From NCBI GenBank assembly GCA_018398585.1, contig JAGTTD010000006.1, forward strand, positions 4,600,501 through 4,664,500: DNA of 64,000 bases, written 5' to 3'. This DNA comes from Simmondsia chinensis (lineage: Eukaryota; Streptophyta; Magnoliopsida; Caryophyllales; Simmondsiaceae). The notes beneath the pieces are model-generated. The model was given only the letters and a program-made list of their open reading frames with translations, was not told the DNA's origin and made no database searches. The position numbers and the translations under genes are program-made. Within the stretch, counting starts at the first letter, position 1. The number at the start of each line of letters is the position of its first letter. Shown piece by piece: positions 1-11,207 of this stretch.

Positions 1-129
1 GAGTGTAGAGAGTAGCATAATAAAGTAGAGAGGAGTGTAGAGAGTAGCTGCACTAGATCCTAGGAGTCCTAAGCAAGTAAGCGACTAAAGCAACACCCAT
101 ACTACGTGTACACAGACGAACCTGTCACA

Positions 130-500
130 GTTTACTGATGCTGAATTCTCCTGCACAGCTATATTAGTTATCCCTATACTATTCCTCCACTAAGCTCAAA
201 CTTGGGCCGTCACTTTTTTTAGGTTGAGGTAGGCGAGATCTTGTCGGATTGTCTACTTGGATTTCTTCTTTACCTTCTTGTCTCAGGTGGAGGATTAGAT
301 ATCCTTATACCTAAATGTACGCATCTCCTGACGGGCACAGGTGAATCTCTAGTCAACTCTAGACACCTCTGGTCAATTCTCGATTGGCTGGCCTCTTCCT
401 CTATTTGCATCTGTCGAGTAGTCTTCATCCAACACGAGGAGCGCTTGCAGCCAAACCATGCCGGAGCACGGCCAGGCCTTCTCTGTTAATAGAACGAGCC
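130..500 (-). repeat. Diverged partial duplicate of the LINE C-terminal region
   Basis: This stretch repeats, with many changes, the order of sequence blocks at 520-690: the CCTATACTA-ATCCTCCACT block, the AGGTTGAGG-like block, then the GGCTGGCCTCTTCCTCT block. It looks like a second, older copy of the same LINE end lying beside the first. No useful reading frame remains. Confidence 0.45.
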
Positions 501-518
501 TATTATAGCTCAATGCTC

Positions 519-1001
519 CTACTCAGCTATATCTGGTACACCTATACTAATCCTCCACTGAGTTCTATTTAGGGCCAACTCTTCGTTCAGGCTGAGATAT
601 GCTAGGTCCCGTCGGATCGTCTCTGTCCAGCTGTTCTTAGGCCGGCCTCTCCCTCTCTTTCCATCTATAATATGGAGTTGCTCGCATCTCCTGACTAAGG
701 CATTGGTAGGTCTCATCCTAACATGCCCAAACCACCGCAGCCGTTGCTCCCTCAGCTTATCCTCTATCGGAGCGACGCCTATTTTACTTCTTATGACGTC
801 ATTTCTAATCCTGTCCTTCCTTGTGTGTCCACATATCCATCTTAACATCCTCATCTCCGCCACTTTTAGCTTCTGCGTGTGATGGCACTTTACTAGCCAG
901 CACTCTGTCCCGTAAGTAATAGCGGGTCTTACTACCGTGTTGTAGTATTTACCCTTTAGCTTTAACGGGAACTTCCAGTCACACAGTACTGCGGAGTCCA
1001 A
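519..1001 (-). pseudogene. RTE-type LINE reverse transcriptase, C-terminal fragment
   Basis: An open stretch of 160 codons encodes the C-terminal end of an RTE-clade LINE polyprotein. It shows PLKLKGKYYNTVVRPA, the TYGTECW block, KVAEMRMLRWICGHTRKDRI, and LRWFGHVRMRP followed by a GKRGRGRP basic patch. The same blocks occur in the two longer LINE copies at 22721-24819 and 26141-29554, also on the minus strand. The endonuclease and catalytic RT core lie outside this fragment, so it is a relic or continues beyond the window edge. It should have no function by itself. Confidence 0.85.
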
Positions 1002-1009
1002 CCTCTATT

Positions 1010-1385
1010 TATGTCATTCCAATTTAATACTATTGTTGACATCTGCGTCCACCTCTCTGTTCTGTTAGACCATAAAACTCAAGTATTTAAAGCACTTTTT
1101 TTGTGGTAGACAAGATTATAGGACAAATTAGACAAATCCTGAATTGTTGGAATAAGTAACTCTGTTTCCAAGTATTCTTAATTTTTTTTAATCTGCCCTA
1201 CAGCTGCAACTTTGACCGCCGAAATTCCAAGAGAGAGAAGGAAAAAAAAAGGAGGGATTTTAAATGAAGTACTAGGCAAATTAACTGCGTACTTAACTTC
1301 CAATCACAACTTCAACCATCTTTTCTTTTTCAAAAAGCGCGTGTATATATATATATATATATGTGCATGCGCGTGTGTGAGGGTG
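1010..1385. other. Gap without a recognised gene
   Basis: A/T-rich sequence with a short TA/TG microsatellite near 1345-1362. The small open frames show no domain or conserved motif that I recognise. Confidence 0.6.
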
Positions 1386-1682
1386 GGGGATAGCGTTTTT
1401 ATGAAAGGATGAAAACGTGAGAAGGCCAAAGCCTGACCCTCCATTGTAATGGATGGTCAAGATTTGTTGAACATTAAAAAAAATAATTTATAGCCAAGAT
1501 TTATTGAGTATTAAAAAAATAATATCCTTCCATTATCCCTTCTTTCTTTCTACCCAATGAAAAGGTATGAGCAGTAAATTGTTATTTATTTTTTTAGTGT
1601 TCAACAAATCTTGACTGTCCATTATAATGGAGGGTCATGATTCGCCCCTTTCACGCTCTCACCCTCTTATAAGAGCATCACC
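1386..1682. mobile_element. MITE, family 1, copy 1
   Basis: A roughly 297-bp non-coding element with long terminal inverted repeats. The left arm contains CTGACCCTCCATTGTAATGG, and the right arm contains its near inverse followed by GATTCGCCCC and the TCTCACCCTCTTATAA block. The centre holds two AAGATTTRTTGA-like repeats and a pyrimidine-rich tract. It is flanked by TA/TG microsatellite on both sides. Two further copies occur at 1717-2005 and 22404-22706. I infer a class II MITE that inserts at TA-rich sites; the superfamily is uncertain. Confidence 0.75.

Positions 1683-1716
<34 letters not shown>
1683..1716. repeat. TA/TG microsatellite
   Basis: A short run of AT then (GT)n lies exactly between two MITEs of the same family, so it probably served as the insertion target for one or both. 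Confidence 0.85.
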
Positions 1717-1717
<1 letters not shown>

Positions 1718-2005
1718 GAGCGGCATTTTTGTGAAAGGATGAGAACATGAAAGTGGCGAATTCCAATCCTCCATTATAATGGACGGCCAAAACTTGTTGG
1801 ATATTAAAAAAATAATAATATAAGGCCAAAATTTATTGAGTATTTAAAAAATAATAATTTTCTTCTCTTGCCCCTTCCTTCTTTCTGCCCCATGAATGGA
1901 TATGGGCAGTAAATTATTTATTTTTAATGTTCAATGAATCTTGGGTGTCCATTACAATGGAGGGTCAGGATTTCGTCCCTCTCACCCTCTTATAAAAATG
2001 TCACC
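1717..2005. mobile_element. MITE, family 1, copy 2
   Basis: A 289-bp relative of the element at 1386-1682 in the same orientation. It has the same inverted arms (CCTCCATTATAATGGACGG on the left, the near inverse CATTACAATGGAGGGTCAGG on the right) and the CACCCTCTTATAAAAATGTC end. It is flanked by (TG)n on both sides and has no coding capacity. Confidence 0.75.
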
Positions 2006-2629
2006 CTATGTGTGTGTGTATATATACAAAACTAATATTGTTACAGTATGAATTTTAGAGTCAAAGCAGCTTTAGTCGGACATAACCTCAAGTACCTACT
2101 TAGGGTCCCAAAAATTTAAAGGACTCAAATTTTAGGGCGTTGTGTTTTCAAAGTCTTGATTGTCAATATTAATGAGTTTTAATATTAAGCTTTTTAGAAC
2201 TTTATTATATATAAAAAAGGATTGAATTTGAAACGTCCACTTGGGACCCAAAAATGTTAGGACCATTATTAAGTACTGTTGTTATGAGCTTTTTCAGACT
2301 CTAGTTCAATGGTAAAATAATTTTTTACAAGTTAAAATTTTCATATTTTTTATAATTTGATAATGCATATAAAATATATTAGTTTCAGAAATATATAATA
2401 TTGCTTTTTTGAACTTCAAAGTTGAAAGCTTTAAGCTGAAACGACACAGCCGCACTTTAGAAGTTGATAATTGCGGAAGATTTGTATGCCTGTAGGCCAT
2501 TCTTTGAGTGACTGTTCAGTTAATCGTATTAAAAAGTATTTTATTTTTATTAATCGTAACTAAAGTACTTAAAAAGTTAAAACCATAATTTTTATTAAAA
2601 TGTTTCCTTAACAATTTTTCAAAGATTGA

Positions 2630-2675
<46 letters not shown>
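2006..2675. other. A/T-rich gap ending in a (TA)n microsatellite
   Basis: No gene is visible. From about 2634 to 2674 there is a perfect (TA)n run. The LTR element at 2676-15481 sits directly against it, and another (TA)n run follows that element at 15482, so the two runs are probably one microsatellite split by the insertion. Confidence 0.7.
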
Positions 2676-2680
<5 letters not shown>

Positions 2681-3672
2681 AGAATAAAAATAATTAGATT
2701 AATATTAAAATAGAATAACAAAATAATAACAAAAATTAAAATCAATTTTATTTTCTCTCTCCTCTCTCTCCTCCTTTTGCCCCCTTCCTTACATCACTCT
2801 CTCTCTCCTCCTTTGCCCCTTTCCTCACGTCATTCTCTCTCTCTTCTTGGACCTCACTACCGCCTCCCTTCTCATCCTCTCCTCTACTGCCTACCGTCGC
2901 CTCTCTTCTCAAAACCCACACACACTCATCTCTCTCCTCTACCGCCTCCCTCCTCAACCCATCACATCTCTCTCCTCAACCCATCACTACCGCCTCCTCC
3001 TCTCTCTTACTGCCAGCGCCTACTACCGCCAACATCGCCTACTACCGCCACCACCTGCTACAGCCAACATCGCCGGTGCCGCCTACCCTCGAGTACCGCC
3101 TGACCTATCCGATACCGCCAGCACCATCCCACTACTGCCTTCTCCTCTCTCTTCTATAAATACCCCTTTTTCTCTTCACAAGAGGAAGGGAGGCTCGACA
3201 CACGCAACAACCCCACTTCCTCTCTCTCCTTTTTCTCTCTCCTCTTGCTCCAGTCAGCTCCGACCATCTTCTCCGGTGCAACGTCGACCACGTCGCCCCT
3301 AGCTCGTCGCCGGTCTCCACCCAACCGGTAACACACCAGCCACCAGCCACCAGGGAGAACCCGACTCTCTCTCCTCTTTCTTTCTCCCTTCCCGACCACC
3401 TTGCCGGTACAGATTCCGGCCACCAGCCACCAAGGACCCCCTCTCCGTATACGATAAGTGTTTATTATTGTTTATTTTACGCTATTTACTTATTATTATG
3501 CCTTTACTAACTTAGGCATCGGAGGGGTCTCCCACAGGCAAACCCGTGGGTCCCTCTAACGGCCTCTTTCGTTTTGCAGGGGACATCAGGTCAAACGCTA
3601 GCAGCTGCTTTCTCAGCGAGGGCTTGAGCCCGATCCTCATCTTAAAGATCCTAACCAAAAATCCCCGAAACA
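2676..3672 (+). repeat. 5' LTR of the LARD-like element
   Basis: It begins TGTTGAG and ends GAAACA, with a very pyrimidine-rich first half (CTCTCTCC runs). A TATA box CTATAAATACCCC lies at 3154-3166, followed by a CT-rich leader. The copy at 14462-15481 aligns along its whole length with substitutions and small indels. The proline- and serine-rich frames in this LTR come from the CTC/CCG composition and are not proteins. Confidence 0.85.
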
Positions 3673-3674
3673 AT

Positions 3675-3691
3675 TGGCGCCGTCTGTGGGA
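3675..3691 (+). promoter_or_regulatory. Primer-binding-site-like sequence
   Basis: TGGCGCCGTCTGTGGG begins two bases after the LTR end. TGGCGCC starts are common in Ty3/gypsy primer sites, where the first bases pair with a tRNA 3' end. I could not match the whole stretch to a tRNA from memory. Confidence 0.6.
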
Positions 3692-6320
3692 AGATAGCTT
3701 GCTAGCGTTCAGCTCGGTGTCCCATGCAAATCGCCTCAGACCCTCACAAAACTGGGGGCTACAGTACCTGTTTAACATCAGATAAGTCCTAGATTTCAAC
3801 TTTACTCTTTCTACTTGATCTCTAATGCATTTAAAATAGGACTTCATACCTGAAATTTTGGGTAAACCTGTAGCAAGTTTCAGCTCTAAATTTTGCAAAA
3901 AAAATTCGCAAAAAAAAAAAAAGGGAAAGGCGGAGACCCCGAATGTTTGGTGCGAGTATAAAAAAGAGTTTGGATGTTTGTCTAATTTTATCTAATGCAA
4001 GTGCTTATAATGTCGACACTGGTGCAAGTACTTGTACTATAATTTCAATATTAGCTGTGCCAAGAAACTAAATAAGTTAGTTGCAAGGATTATTATCAAA
4101 GTTTATTGTCCGTATCATAAGAATACTGCACTATAACTTTAAAATTTACTGTTCATGTATTGATCCTCAAACACATGTTTAATGATTATCAGTTTTGCAA
4201 GTCAAAACATGTCGTTCAAATTCCACACATAAGTCCATCCAAATCAGAAGAATCAATATCGAATAAATGGGTGAACCATGCTAACAGTCAATATATAAAA
4301 CTGAACGCAACTCTTTTTATAAAAATGCAGCACAAAGGAAAAATGAGACCAATTTTCTCCTAAAATCACACATAAACGCGTTAATTGTTTCTTTCTTATT
4401 CTACACCCCACATACTCTTATGTGATGGATGTCATATAACTGAAAATTTAATACTGAAGTCAAATTGTGTGTTCAACCATATTACAAAGTAAATTTGTGT
4501 TTCACACGAGTTTAAGTACATATAGAAGAATAAACAGTGAGCATAGTGAATTTTTCGGGACGTTAACCGCTCTCTAATTTCGGCTTGAACACCAGATAAG
4601 TCTTGGCTTTGACTTTATTGTTATGCCTCTTTCTAATACATTTAAAGTAAGGCCTCAAATCTAAATTTTTCAGTAAATTTACAACAAATTTTAATTTAAC
4701 TTCACAGTATGTCTTGAGCTTTAGAGCATGTTATAGAGGCTTCTCCTAATGCTCTTACTTCAATTACACATAAATTATTTTATTAATTTTCCCGTCTTGG
4801 ATTCGCGGCAATACACCTATTGTATTACTCCCCTTTTCTGGAAATTGCTTACTAAATTTTTTATCTAACTCGAGTTGCTTTAAGTTAATTCCAACCCAGC
4901 TCATGTATCTTGAGTAGACACGTGATTAAATTGGAAAAGCTGGGTTGAACTTTTATTAAGTTTATTGTTCATAAGGGGCCACTTTATATACATTCCTAAT
5001 AATTTTTTATCTAAATGAAAAGATTACTGGGTTTTAAGTATAAACTCATCATTAGCAAGTTCCTATGTTGGGTACGATAGCGGCCACTTTATAAAAAAAT
5101 GCTACTCGACAACCACATACCGGAACCGTTTACCTTAAGCCCAACACTAACCCCGAAATACCACCTATTAGGTCTTCTTTAAGCCTGAAAGCGTGCCGCT
5201 TGTAAAGTCAGGGACCAAAGAGTAAGCCAAATTAAAATAATGGGAGCAATAATAATAATAAAGTAGAAAACAAAAACGATTACTATCGTTGCCAATTATG
5301 ATATTTCAAAATATGCTAACCCATACATTAATAACAATTAAATTGGACTAGAATGTTGTTATGTGTAAAGGCGGCAGAGTCCTTAGCCAAAAAGCGACCC
5401 AAATAAGGTAAAATTTGAGCCAGGTAGATGATTACTACCAACCGTCTAATATAGAGGTAACGCCCTTCAAGGGCTCCCTTAGATAGCAACATTGCCGTCC
5501 TTGAACTAGGCAAACGCCAAAACGGCGTCAACGTTAGTATGTGATGCAAAAATCTGTAAACAAAGTTGCGATAGCCAACCAATGTCACTGGGCGTCATTA
5601 GTAAAGACTCGTTAATAAGAACTTTACCACTGATAAGTAGAGACTTAAGCCACCACGAAGTCAACTCAACAATATCAACCGGACGCCTCGCCACTAAACT
5701 TGGCTGCACCCATAAGCTTGATTAGCCGCAACCACCGTTGAACTTGGCCATATGGCCTCGCCAACTTCTGGAATGAATGGCTCATTAGTAAAGGGCTAGC
5801 CAAGGCCTCGCCTGATAACTCGGCCTTGCACCCTTGACCTTGATTAGGTGCAACCGGCCATTGGGCTTGTTGTGTAACAACGACAGCCTATCCTTATTTT
5901 AGCAATGCCGCCCACAGCTGGGGGCTTCGCCAATGATAACGCGTGAGGCCAAGCCCGTCAAAGTTTGCCTCTTGGGTGCCCAACGTAATCGGAACGCTAC
6001 CAACAAGCATGATAGAGGGTCTGTTAGTAGGGACGTTGCCTTCAACGCCCCAAGATTTGAGCTACCGCCAACTTTGTTGGAGAAAGCTCTTTAGAGCTTC
6101 ACTACTCACCTTTTAACTTAGGTAAAGAAAAAATTTACCACTAGTTAGGCCAACACTGACCGACGATACCATAGGCTACCATGGGTAAACAACGGACAGC
6201 GTCAAAATGAACAAACTGTGAAGCTACCGCCAACAAGCATGGCTAGATCCTAACCCCAACAAACTTGGCCGGGTGGCTTCATTAATCCCTTTAGTGGGTA
6301 ACGCACGGCCACGTAATTTT
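3692..6320. other. LARD interior, left part, no gene seen
   Basis: It begins with an A-rich tract (about 3896-3920) and continues as A/T-rich sequence to about 5050. It then becomes richer in G/C with many scattered ACCGCCAA and AACTTGGC-type words. Stops are frequent in all frames, and none of the short open frames shows a retroelement domain. Confidence 0.6.
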
Positions 6321-6930
6321 AAAAGGGTAACCACTAACAGTCTTGGGGATAATCCCTCAAAGGTAACAGCGGGGTCACCAAACTGTGCCCTCCACCCGTT
6401 TTGGCCAAAACCCGGCCGTTGCTAAGGTCGGTGAAATACGCACAACCGACCAAAGATGGCTACGCAATGTCACCAACCGAGCTCAGCTGTTAACAGCCTC
6501 AACACTCTCGGATAGACAATACCGCCAAAGAATGTGGCCCGGTATTATGCCCAATACCCTCGCCCGAGCATTATCCCCACAAGGACAGCCATAAATTCAT
6601 CGGGACACTCGCCTTGGCTCATCTGCTCGCCAATGCGTTATCCCCACAAGTTTGATACCCTTGGGATTAAGGATGAAGCCTTAAAAGATCCCTCACCTTT
6701 AGGATTCAAGGGGCAGGTTACTCCTTAGACTTACAACGGTGTTAAAATAAGTCTAGCATCTTTAACAAGGCGCATGTAAACCGCAAGCCATGCTCATTAA
6801 CAAATACATATAATTGCATCCTTATTAATGGTTTCGCACACCTGAACTGGATGCCTATTCAAATTGCCTCTTGGCAATTATTAAACTTACCGTTCCTCGA
6901 TAATGATGAAGAACGGTATTTATTTGATAG
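6321..6930 (+). repeat. LARD internal diverged repeat, copy 1
   Basis: It aligns in order with 8830-9410. Shared landmarks are GGATAATCCCTCAAA, TGTTAACAGCCTCAACACTC, CAATACCGCCAAAGAATG-like, CCCTCGCCCGAGCATTATCC, GCATGCTCAT-like and GCCTCTTGGCAATTA. Divergence is high, so the duplication is old. Confidence 0.65.
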
Positions 6931-8829
6931 CGGGGGACTCAACATTCTCCATATAATCTTACGTAATTTATCTTTTTCGTAGAAAAATACACGATTAACG
7001 TTCCCTATGAGATTTGCATTTAACCCGGTCCTTGATTATGAACTGGGGGCTTAGTGTTTTTTATGATTTACATTCCTTATGTGAATTACGTTCTCAGTGC
7101 AATTTACGTGATATATGTCACTTAGGTGATTTATGTTTAGCTTAACTCCTTACTTGGGGCAAGGGCTTTGACGTCTCTTACGTGGTTTGTGTTAACTTAG
7201 CCTCAGGACAAGGACTGGGAGCTAGAATTATCATCCGCTATTAGTTTTAACCTAACGTAAAGGTTCGCTATTCTACGAATGGTGGGCGGTGAACTTCCAC
7301 CGAACGTGGAAGTACGGGGTTATGTTGTTCTGCTCCGGCTGGAAAAAGAAAGCACGAAGTTGTGGGGCGGGTAACCTTCACCTAACGTGGAGACTCGCAG
7401 GCAGTTGATGCCCACCACAATGTCTACGAAGGGCCCTACTCATGTGGAGACCTCATGCTGCCCTCATAGCTACACTAAGAACCGCTCTCATTACCAGGGT
7501 AAATCATTTAGCACCACCACTCAGGGTCAGGGCACTTGATGCCCCAAACCCGACTTCAACGACCTGTGTCTTTCTTAACCGAGGAACTTCCGCAACCGGG
7601 ACGTGACTTGCGACACAGCATGCAACACTATTTGCATTCAAAGTGCGACATGCTCTCATTCACGGGCTCCCATACGCTCGCATTGAAATACACACTAACA
7701 TTGGCTTGCGCACAGCACACGACACTGGGCCGCGCACACTGATGCAGGGGTGCGTGTATGAAACACAAAGGCTCGCAAACGCACCGTGTCATGGTCCACA
7801 ACCGGACCGTGACACTATGCCCATATGTTAGTCTCTTCTGCCCCCCGCTCCTGTGCAAGTTTCTTGCTAGTATGGCTGCTCACAAATTTTACTATCTGTT
7901 GCTAGTCGAAGCTATTATTCTACGATATGGGTTCACACTATTCACTACTCTCTATTCATGTACAAAATAGATATGGGCTATTTACGGTACGTCCCAACCC
8001 AGCTAACAACCAGGGACTGGGAGCTTATGACTTATCTTTTCACAATATGCTCCACCCCAGTTGATAACTAGAGGCTACCTTTAACTACTAAGCCAGAGGC
8101 TCTTATTTAACGACAAGAACTTAAGTTAACTTGATAGATATACAAGTTAATAAGGATTAACCGCAACTACTCGAAAGTGCGAATAAAAAGAACTAGGATT
8201 AAAACAAGACGCTAAACATAGCCAGGACATCAAGCAGGGGGCTCCCCTAATAACGATGTTACCACCCTTGGACTAGGCCCGCACTCCCAGAAGGGGCGCT
8301 AATAATAACACGTGGGGTTAGATTCACCAACAGCGGCTTCTTGGGTGCTACTAGGTGAACCAATACCCACGGTGCCATAGACTACCGCAAATAATCAACA
8401 ACGCTAAAGCAAACAAGCTTAGGAGCCACCGTCAATGAGCTCGGCTATTACCGCCAATAATTTGAGACATGAACTTCCACAAGCTACCCTAGCAAAGATT
8501 CTATACGAAGTGTTACCGCCAAGTTTTGGGTACTAGACGGAAAAACTAATAGTACATGCGCCACCTTAAATCAACAATGCTTTAAATTGCCATGAAAAGC
8601 ATTTAATGCCGGTAACTACAAAAGGCCGCCAACAACCCACCAACAATATTGGTGGAAGTTCTCCCAAAAAACATGCAGTCGTTAACAAGGTCAGCTGGGT
8701 GCCACCGCCAATAACTTAGATATACAATGCCATCCACAAGCCTGACCAACCGTAGCTGCTAACGAGCCTGCCTAGACCAACTCGTCAACGTCATAAATGG
8801 GTAACGCGGTACTAATAACGTAAAAGGTC
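6931..8829. other. LARD interior between the duplicated segments, no gene seen
   Basis: It contains several isolated copies of a short AACCCGGTCC...CTGGGGGCTTA motif related to the array at 9690-10420. The frames near 7536-7970 show no recognisable domain. Confidence 0.55.
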
Positions 8830-9410
8830 ATTGCCAACAAGCTTGGTGATAATCCTTCAAACTCAATAGCAAGGTCAACCATACGGTACCGTTCGCCCAT
8901 TTGGCTAAGCCTTGCCATTAATAAGTTTAGTAAACTACGTACCGCCTATCATGATGGCCACGCAGTACTGCCAACAAAGTCTGGCTATTAACAGCCTCAA
9001 ACACGCTCGGCTAAGCAATGCCACCAAAAAAATTTTGGCCTGGTAATATGACTAATGCCCTCACCCAGGTGTTATCACCACAAAGGTGACGGTAAACTCT
9101 CCAAGACACCCGTCTTGGTCTATCCATTCTCTAATTAAGAGGCTCATACTCTTGGAGCTAAGGATGAAATCTCAAAACACCCCTTATTTTCACAACTCAA
9201 GGGACACGTTATTCTTTAGACTTACATGGTGCTTCTCGGTGCCTAATAAAGTCTACCACTGTTTTATGAGGCATGCGCAAACTACAAGGCATGCTCATCA
9301 ACAAACACATAATTGCCTTCGTATTAACAGTACTATACACCCAAACCGAAAGTCCGCTCGAGTTGCCTCTCGGTAACTATGGAATTTACCGTTCATCAAT
9401 GACGGTTGCC
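8830..9410 (+). repeat. LARD internal diverged repeat, copy 2
   Basis: Counterpart of 6321-6930, with GATAATCCTTCAAACTC, CTATTAACAGCCTCAAACAC, CCCTCACCCAGGTGTTATC, GGCATGCTCATCAAC and GTTGCCTCTCGGTAACTA in the same order. Sequence from about 8200 onward also resembles 5150 onward in composition, so the duplicated unit may be larger. Confidence 0.65.
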
Positions 9411-9689
9411 AACGGCATCCATATGGCGACTGGTGACAAAATTGTGTTACAACCTAGTCCCTAAGCTGGGGGCTGGGGGCTTAGGGCTTAACGCCTTTTA
9501 TATGACTTTTATGAATGGCGTCCTTAATGTAATTTACGTATCCAATACTCCTTACGCGAGTTATGCTCAACCCGGTCCCTGAATTGGGGACTGGGAGCTT
9601 AATGTTTTTATCTCCCTTATATGATCTACGTTCTACCCAGTCCTTAACCAGGGGCTGGGGGGCCTGATGTAGTTTAGGTAGTATACTAA

Positions 9690-10420
9690 CCCAGCCTTTA
9701 CCAGCTGGGGGCTTTTAGTTGCTTACTTAAATTGTTTATTTTAATGTGAATTGTTTGTTTTGTTAACCCAGCCTTTACCGGCTGGGGCTTTTAGTTGCTT
9801 ACTTAAATTGTTTATTTTAGTATGAATGGTTTATTTTGTTAACCCATCCTTTACCGGCTGGGGGCTTTTAGTTGCTTACTTAAATTGTTTATTTTACTGT
9901 GAATGGTTTGTTTTGTTAACCCAGCCTTTACCGGCTGGGGGCTTTTAGTTGCTTATCTAAATTCTTTATTTTGGTTTGAATGGTTTGTTTTTCCAGCCTT
10001 TACCGGCTGGGGGCTCTTGTTTGGCATTATTTAGTGTATTCGCCTTAGTTAGAAATGCGTTGTTTTGTCTTTCCCAGCCTTTACTGGCTGGAGGTCCTTG
10101 TTTGGCGTTATTTAGTATATTCGCCTTAGTTAGAAATACGTTGTTTTGTCTTTCCCAACCTTTACTGGCTGGAGGCTCTTGTTTGAAGTTATCTAGTTTA
10201 TTTGCCTTAGTTTAAATGCGTTGTCTTGTCTTTCCCAGCCTTTACCTGCTGGGGACTCATGTTTTGGCGTTATTTAGTTTATTTACCTTAGTTTTAAATG
10301 CATTGATTTGTCTTTCCCAGCCTTTACCGACTGGGGGCTCATGTTTTGGCGTTATTTAGTTTATTTACCTTAGTTTTAAATGCATTGATTTGTCTTTCCC
10401 AGTCTTTCACCGGCTAAGGA
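9690..10420 (+). repeat. Tandem array 1, ten units of 73-82 bp
   Basis: Units start at about 9690, 9767, 9843, 9920, 9993, 10073, 10154, 10234, 10316 and 10398. Each begins with an imperfect inverted motif, CCAGCCTTTACCGGCTGG, followed by GGGCT and an A/T-rich spacer. The spacer changes after unit 4, from a TTGCTTACTTAAATTG type to an ATTTAGTTTATTTGCCTTAG type, so two sub-arrays were amplified in turn. Confidence 0.9.
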
Positions 10421-10582
10421 CTGTGCACTCACCACACCTTAAGCACATCTAGAACTCCGCCAACTAAAAACTTCGTATGAAATCACGAGGAATATGGCTT
10501 AAACCGGCTTTTGCTTACAAGAAAGCTGGTAGCTACAATTTGCTCCCAGCCACATTAAAAGGCATAAAGCCATAGCCAGCAG

Positions 10583-10870
10583 TACACTCTCACCAGCTGA
10601 GAGTCCATGTTTGTGTACGTCGCACCTAACATCGGAACTGGCGGCACACTCTCATCAGCTGAGAATCCATGTTTGTGTACGTCCCACCTAATATCGGGAC
10701 TGGCTGTACACTCTCACCAGCTAAGAGTCTGCGTTTGTGTACGTCCCACCTAACATCGGGACTGGCGGTACACTCTCACCAGCTGAGAGTCCGCGTTTGT
10801 ATGTGCCCCACTAACGTTGGGTCGGTTGTGTGTCCCACCTAACATCGGGACATGCGGTAAACTCTCACCG
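10583..10870 (+). repeat. Tandem array 2, 62-63 bp units
   Basis: Four clear units start near 10583, 10645, 10708 and 10769, with a degenerate fifth at about 10854. Each carries the inverted motif CTCTCACCAGCTGAGAG and then GTGTACGTCCCACCTAACATC. The hairpin-plus-spacer layout matches array 1, but the sequence is unrelated. Confidence 0.85.
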
Positions 10871-10929
10871 TCTTAAGAGCCCGCAGTTGCGTGCCCCACC
10901 TAACATCGAGGTTAATGATTTGCAGTCAA

Positions 10930-11160
10930 GCCGTAAGCCCTTCTTAGGCCGGTAAGACACATTTACGCTATAAGCCCTTCCCAGGCAAGCAACGCTCAGA
11001 CATAGCCATAAGCCCTTTTACGGCAGGCAAAGTCTATTTAAACCATAAGCCTTTCTCAGGCAGGTAAGCCACAGTTGCGCTATAAGCCCTTCCCAGGCAA
11101 GCAGTACTCAGACATAACCGTGAGCCCTTCCCAAGCAAATAAAACGTATTTGAACCATAA
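10930..11160 (+). repeat. Tandem array 3, short GCCCTTCYCAGGCAAG units
   Basis: Repeats of roughly 40 bp built on ATAAGCCCTTCCCAGGCAAG, with a higher-order period of about 120 bp visible as ACATTTACGC / GCAACGCTCAGACATA / TCTATTTAAACC spacers recurring in order. No coding frame. Confidence 0.75.
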
Positions 11161-11207
11161 AACGCCTCTTTGGTAGGCGATTTGCGACATTAAAACAAGT
11201 AACATAC

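Noticed and set aside
2777..3423. Several open frames of 70-150 codons, Pro/Ser/Leu-rich
   Set aside because: They arise from CTCTCC and CCG repeats in the LTR, occur in several frames at once and recur in the other LTR.
9690..11160. CRISPR-like arrays
   Set aside because: Plant DNA; units are head-to-tail satellites with related spacers, not unique spacers.
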